Shown in pieces: positions 5,506-7,957 of a DNA stretch of 7,957 nt. How positions within the stretch are numbered: the stretch's first letter is position 1; the number at the start of each line of letters is the position of its first letter. The notes beneath the pieces are model-generated. The model was given only the letters and a program-made list of their open reading frames with translations. It was not told the DNA's origin and did not search any database. The stretch is from NCBI GenBank assembly GCA_903911455.1, contig CAIWDQ010000325.1, positions 1-7,957 on the forward strand, written 5' to 3'. The stretch comes from an uncultured bacterium (GTDB lineage Bacteria; Bacteroidota; Bacteroidia; Bacteroidales; JACABE01). The translations under genes were made by a program, and so were the position numbers.

Positions 5506-7957
5506 TGAAATTCAAAATATTTCTAATTTTAACTATCGTATTATTTCTTTTCAATTCATCCTACTCTCAAATAATTGTTGGTGGAGATTTATCTGAGATA
5601 GATTATTCAACACCTAAAGAATATGAAATTGGGGGAATTACTGTAACAGGTGTACAGTTTCTTGATAACAATATGTTAATAATCTTATCCGGATTAACTG
5701 TTGGGAGTAAGATTACAATTCCTGGAGATAAAGTAATTTCTGCGATAGATAAACTTTGGGAGCAAGGATTATTTGAAAATGTTAAGATCTCTGCTACTAA
5801 GATTGTTGGTCAGACTATATTTTTAGATATTTATTTACAGGAAAGACCTAGATTGTCTAAGTTCAGATTTATTGGTATTAGAAAAGGTGAGGCGGATAAA
5901 ATAAGAGATGAAATAAAACTTGTAAGTGGGGATGTAATTACTGATAATGTTATTATCAGATCAAAAAACACTATTAAAAAGTTTTTTATTAAGAAGGGGT
6001 TTCTAAATACAGAAGTAGATATAACTCATGAAAAAGATACTACAATTACAAATAGTGTTATTCTTACTATAAATATCAATAAAAAGCATAAAGTTAAACT
6101 TGAAAATATAAGAATACATGGCAATTATAGCTTAACTGAAGAACAAGTTAGACGTGCAATGAAAGAAACTAAAGAGAAACGAATTTATCGTATTTTTAAG
6201 ACTTCAAAATTTATTGAAGATGATTTTAATGAAGATTTGGTGAAAATTATTGAAAAGTATAATGAGCAAGGTTTTAGAGATGCTAAAATTATTAAAGATT
6301 CTATATCTAAAATTAATGAACGTTTAGATAATTTAGATATTTGGGTTTATGAAGGTAAAAAGTTTTATTTCAGAAACATTTCATGGATAGGAAATACAAA
6401 ATATACTTCACAACAATTAGATGATATTTTAAAAATTAAAAGAGGAGATGTTTATAATCAAACTAATTTAACAAGAAATTTATCTTTTAACCCAAATGGT
6501 TATGATATTAGCTCTCTTTATATGGATGATGGGTATTTGTTTTTTCAAGCTATCCCTATTGAAGTACTTGTTGATAACGATTCTATTGATATTGAAGTTA
6601 GAATACGTGAGGGGAAACAAGCAAGAATTAATAAAGTAACTGTTAAAGGAAATACTAAAACAAATGATCATGTTATTTTAAGAGAAATAAAAACTCTACC
6701 TGGGCAGCTTTTTAGTCGTTCGGATGTAATAAGAACTACAAGAGAACTTGCACAATTGCGTTATTTTAATGCAGAAACAATTCAACCAATACCTACACCA
6801 AATCCAGAAAATGGGACAGTAGATATAGAATATAATGTAGAAGAAACATCCTCAGATCAAGTAGAACTTTCCGGAGGTTGGGGAGGTGGAATGGTAGTTG
6901 GTACCTTAGGACTTTCTTTTAATAACTTTTCAGCAAGAAACTTTTTTAATAAAGATGCCTGGAGACCTCTTCCAGCTGGTGATGGCCAGAAGTTAAGTCT
7001 TAGAGGTCAAACGAATGGAAAATATTATTATTCAATTAATGCTTCGTTTACAGAACCATGGCTTGGTGGAAAAAGACCAAATGCTTTAAGTGTTAATGTA
7101 TATCATTCAGTCCAAACTAATGGGATTGCTTCTAGTGATCCGACTTATGCTTCATTATCTATTAATGGTGTCTCTGTAAGTTTAGGAAAAAGATTAAAAT
7201 GGCCTGATGATTATTTTACCTTATCTCATGGCTTAACTTATCAAAGCTATCTTCTTCATAACTATTCTTCATTATTTACTTTTGCAAATGGGACATCTAA
7301 TAATTTCAACTATAATCTTACATTAGCACGAAATTCAATTGATGCACCTATCTATACCAGAAGTGGTTCAACCATGACTCTTCTCCTTCAATCTACACCT
7401 CCTTATTCTCTCATTACAGGTAAGAATTTTACTGGTGCTTCTGATCAAGACAAGTATTTCTTACTAGAATATTATAAGTGGAAGTTTAATATATCATGGT
7501 TTTTTAATATAACAGGTAAGTTAGTATTAAATACAAGAGCAAAATTTGGGGCTTTAGGTTATTATAATAAAGATATTGGTTATCCTCCTTTTGAAAGATT
7601 TTATGTAGGGGGTGATGGATTATCCGGCTATGCTTTAGATGGGCGTGAATTAGTTGGATTGAGAGGATATGGAAATAACACTCTGACTCCTATGGGAATA
7701 AGTGGATATGTTGGAGGAACTTCTTATGATAAACTAACAATGGAATTAAGATATCCTTTGTCTTTGAATCCAAGTGCAACTATTTTTGCTCTAACATTCT
7801 TAGAAGGAGGTAATTGTTGGTCAACATTTAAACAATTTAATCCTTATAATATGTATAAATCTGCAGGATTTGGTGTAAGGATCTATTTACCTATGTTTGG
7901 TATGTTAGGATTAGATTGGGGTTATGGGTTTGATGCAGTTCCAGGAAATCCAAGTGC
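5505..7957 (+). CDS. bamA: Outer-membrane protein assembly factor BamA (3' end cut by window)
   Basis: BamA folds and inserts beta-barrel proteins into the outer membrane. The frame is open from ATG 5505 to the window end: 817 full codons plus two bases. A signal peptide (MKFK, hydrophobic run, likely cleavage YS|Q at 21/22) is followed by five POTRA domains at about 42-116, 117-192, 195-285, 287-370 and 374-450. The third carries ENIRIHGNYSLTEEQV and the fifth VTVKGNTKTNDHVILREI. The Omp85 barrel begins near 453 (ELSGGWGGGMVVGTLGLSFNNFS). The loop-6 motif is present as LRGY at 719-722, within the Bacteroidota-typical FERFYVGGDGLSGYALDGRE...LRGYGNNTLTP context. The last readable residues, GLDWGYGFDAVPGNPS, normally lie just before the final barrel strand, so probably only a few tens of residues are missing. 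It is coupled to uppS through TAATG. OmpH/Skp-like chaperone genes are expected next but lie outside the window. Confidence 0.96.
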   Translation, partial: MKFKIFLILTIVLFLFNSSYSQIIVGGDLSEIDYSTPKEYEIGGITVTGVQFLDNNMLIILSGLTVGSKITIPGDKVISAIDKLWEQGLFENVKISATKIVGQTIFLDIYLQERPRLSKFRFIGIRKGEADKIRDEIKLVSGDVITDNVIIRSKNTIKKFFIKKGFLNTEVDITHEKDTTITNSVILTININKKHKVKLENIRIHGNYSLTEEQVRRAMKETKEKRIYRIFKTSKFIEDDFNEDLVKIIEKYNEQGFRDAKIIKDSISKINERLDNLDIWVYEGKKFYFRNISWIGNTKYTSQQLDDILKIKRGDVYNQTNLTRNLSFNPNGYDISSLYMDDGYLFFQAIPIEVLVDNDSIDIEVRIREGKQARINKVTVKGNTKTNDHVILREIKTLPGQLFSRSDVIRTTRELAQLRYFNAETIQPIPTPNPENGTVDIEYNVEETSSDQVELSGGWGGGMVVGTLGLSFNNFSARNFFNKDAWRPLPAGDGQKLSLRGQTNGKYYYSINASFTEPWLGGKRPNALSVNVYHSVQTNGIASSDPTYASLSINGVSVSLGKRLKWPDDYFTLSHGLTYQSYLLHNYSSLFTFANGTSNNFNYNLTLARNSIDAPIYTRSGSTMTLLLQSTPPYSLITGKNFTGASDQDKYFLLEYYKWKFNISWFFNITGKLVLNTRAKFGALGYYNKDIGYPPFERFYVGGDGLSGYALDGRELVGLRGYGNNTLTPMGISGYVGGTSYDKLTMELRYPLSLNPSATIFALTFLEGGNCWSTFKQFNPYNMYKSAGFGVRIYLPMFGMLGLDWGYGFDAVPGNPS

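Noticed and set aside
6480..6671. 63-codon minus-strand frame inside bamA
   Set aside because: It lies in the POTRA-coding part of bamA, and its composition (rich in Ile, Asn and Ser) is what antisense AT-rich sequence gives by chance.
1..7957. CRISPR array, transposase, tRNA, rRNA or a new defence system
   Set aside because: I saw no regularly spaced repeats, no transposase or integrase motifs and no RNA gene signatures. The large genes all belong to recognised core families in a conserved order.

Overview
The window looks like a conserved chromosomal envelope-biogenesis locus from an AT-rich member of the Bacteroidota. Three things point there. The promoters match the Bacteroidota pattern (TTG, then TAnnTTTG). 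Ribosome binding sites are mostly weak or absent. The gene order of a CBS-domain protein, NAD kinase, a DUF6089/PorG-type barrel, undecaprenyl diphosphate synthase and BamA is a neighbourhood known from this phylum; in Porphyromonas gingivalis, PorG (PG0189), UppS and Omp85/BamA (PG0191) sit together in the same way.

Layout. Positions 1-213 hold no convincing complete gene. They contain a possible 24-codon tail of an upstream gene, two perfect hairpins and a three-copy heptamer repeat. A small unrecognised gene lies on the minus strand (214-399) behind its own TATCTTTG promoter element. Positions 400-674 are an AT-rich divergent intergenic region. From there everything reads on the plus strand. 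The first block is a CBS/ACT-like regulatory protein (675-1337), a single-POTRA Omp85-like barrel (1382-2791) and NAD kinase (2807-3685). A 158-bp gap carries a second promoter. The second block is PorG (3844-4722), UppS (4750-5505) and BamA (5505 to the window end, where it is cut a little short of its C-terminus).

How the genes fit together. UppS makes the C55 isoprenoid carrier precursor used for peptidoglycan and surface glycan export. BamA inserts outer-membrane barrels, so PorG and the second Omp85-like protein are both its expected clients. PorG belongs to the type IX secretion system, so the organism probably has T9SS. NAD kinase supplies NADP(H) in the cytoplasm; its link to the envelope genes is conserved position rather than a known shared pathway.

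I do not see a new defence, mobile or biosynthetic system here. The points most worth a second look are the second, reduced Omp85 protein with an altered loop-6 motif, the uncharacterised small minus-strand gene, the CBS/ACT-like protein beside NAD kinase, and the cluster of palindromes and tandem repeats at the left edge.
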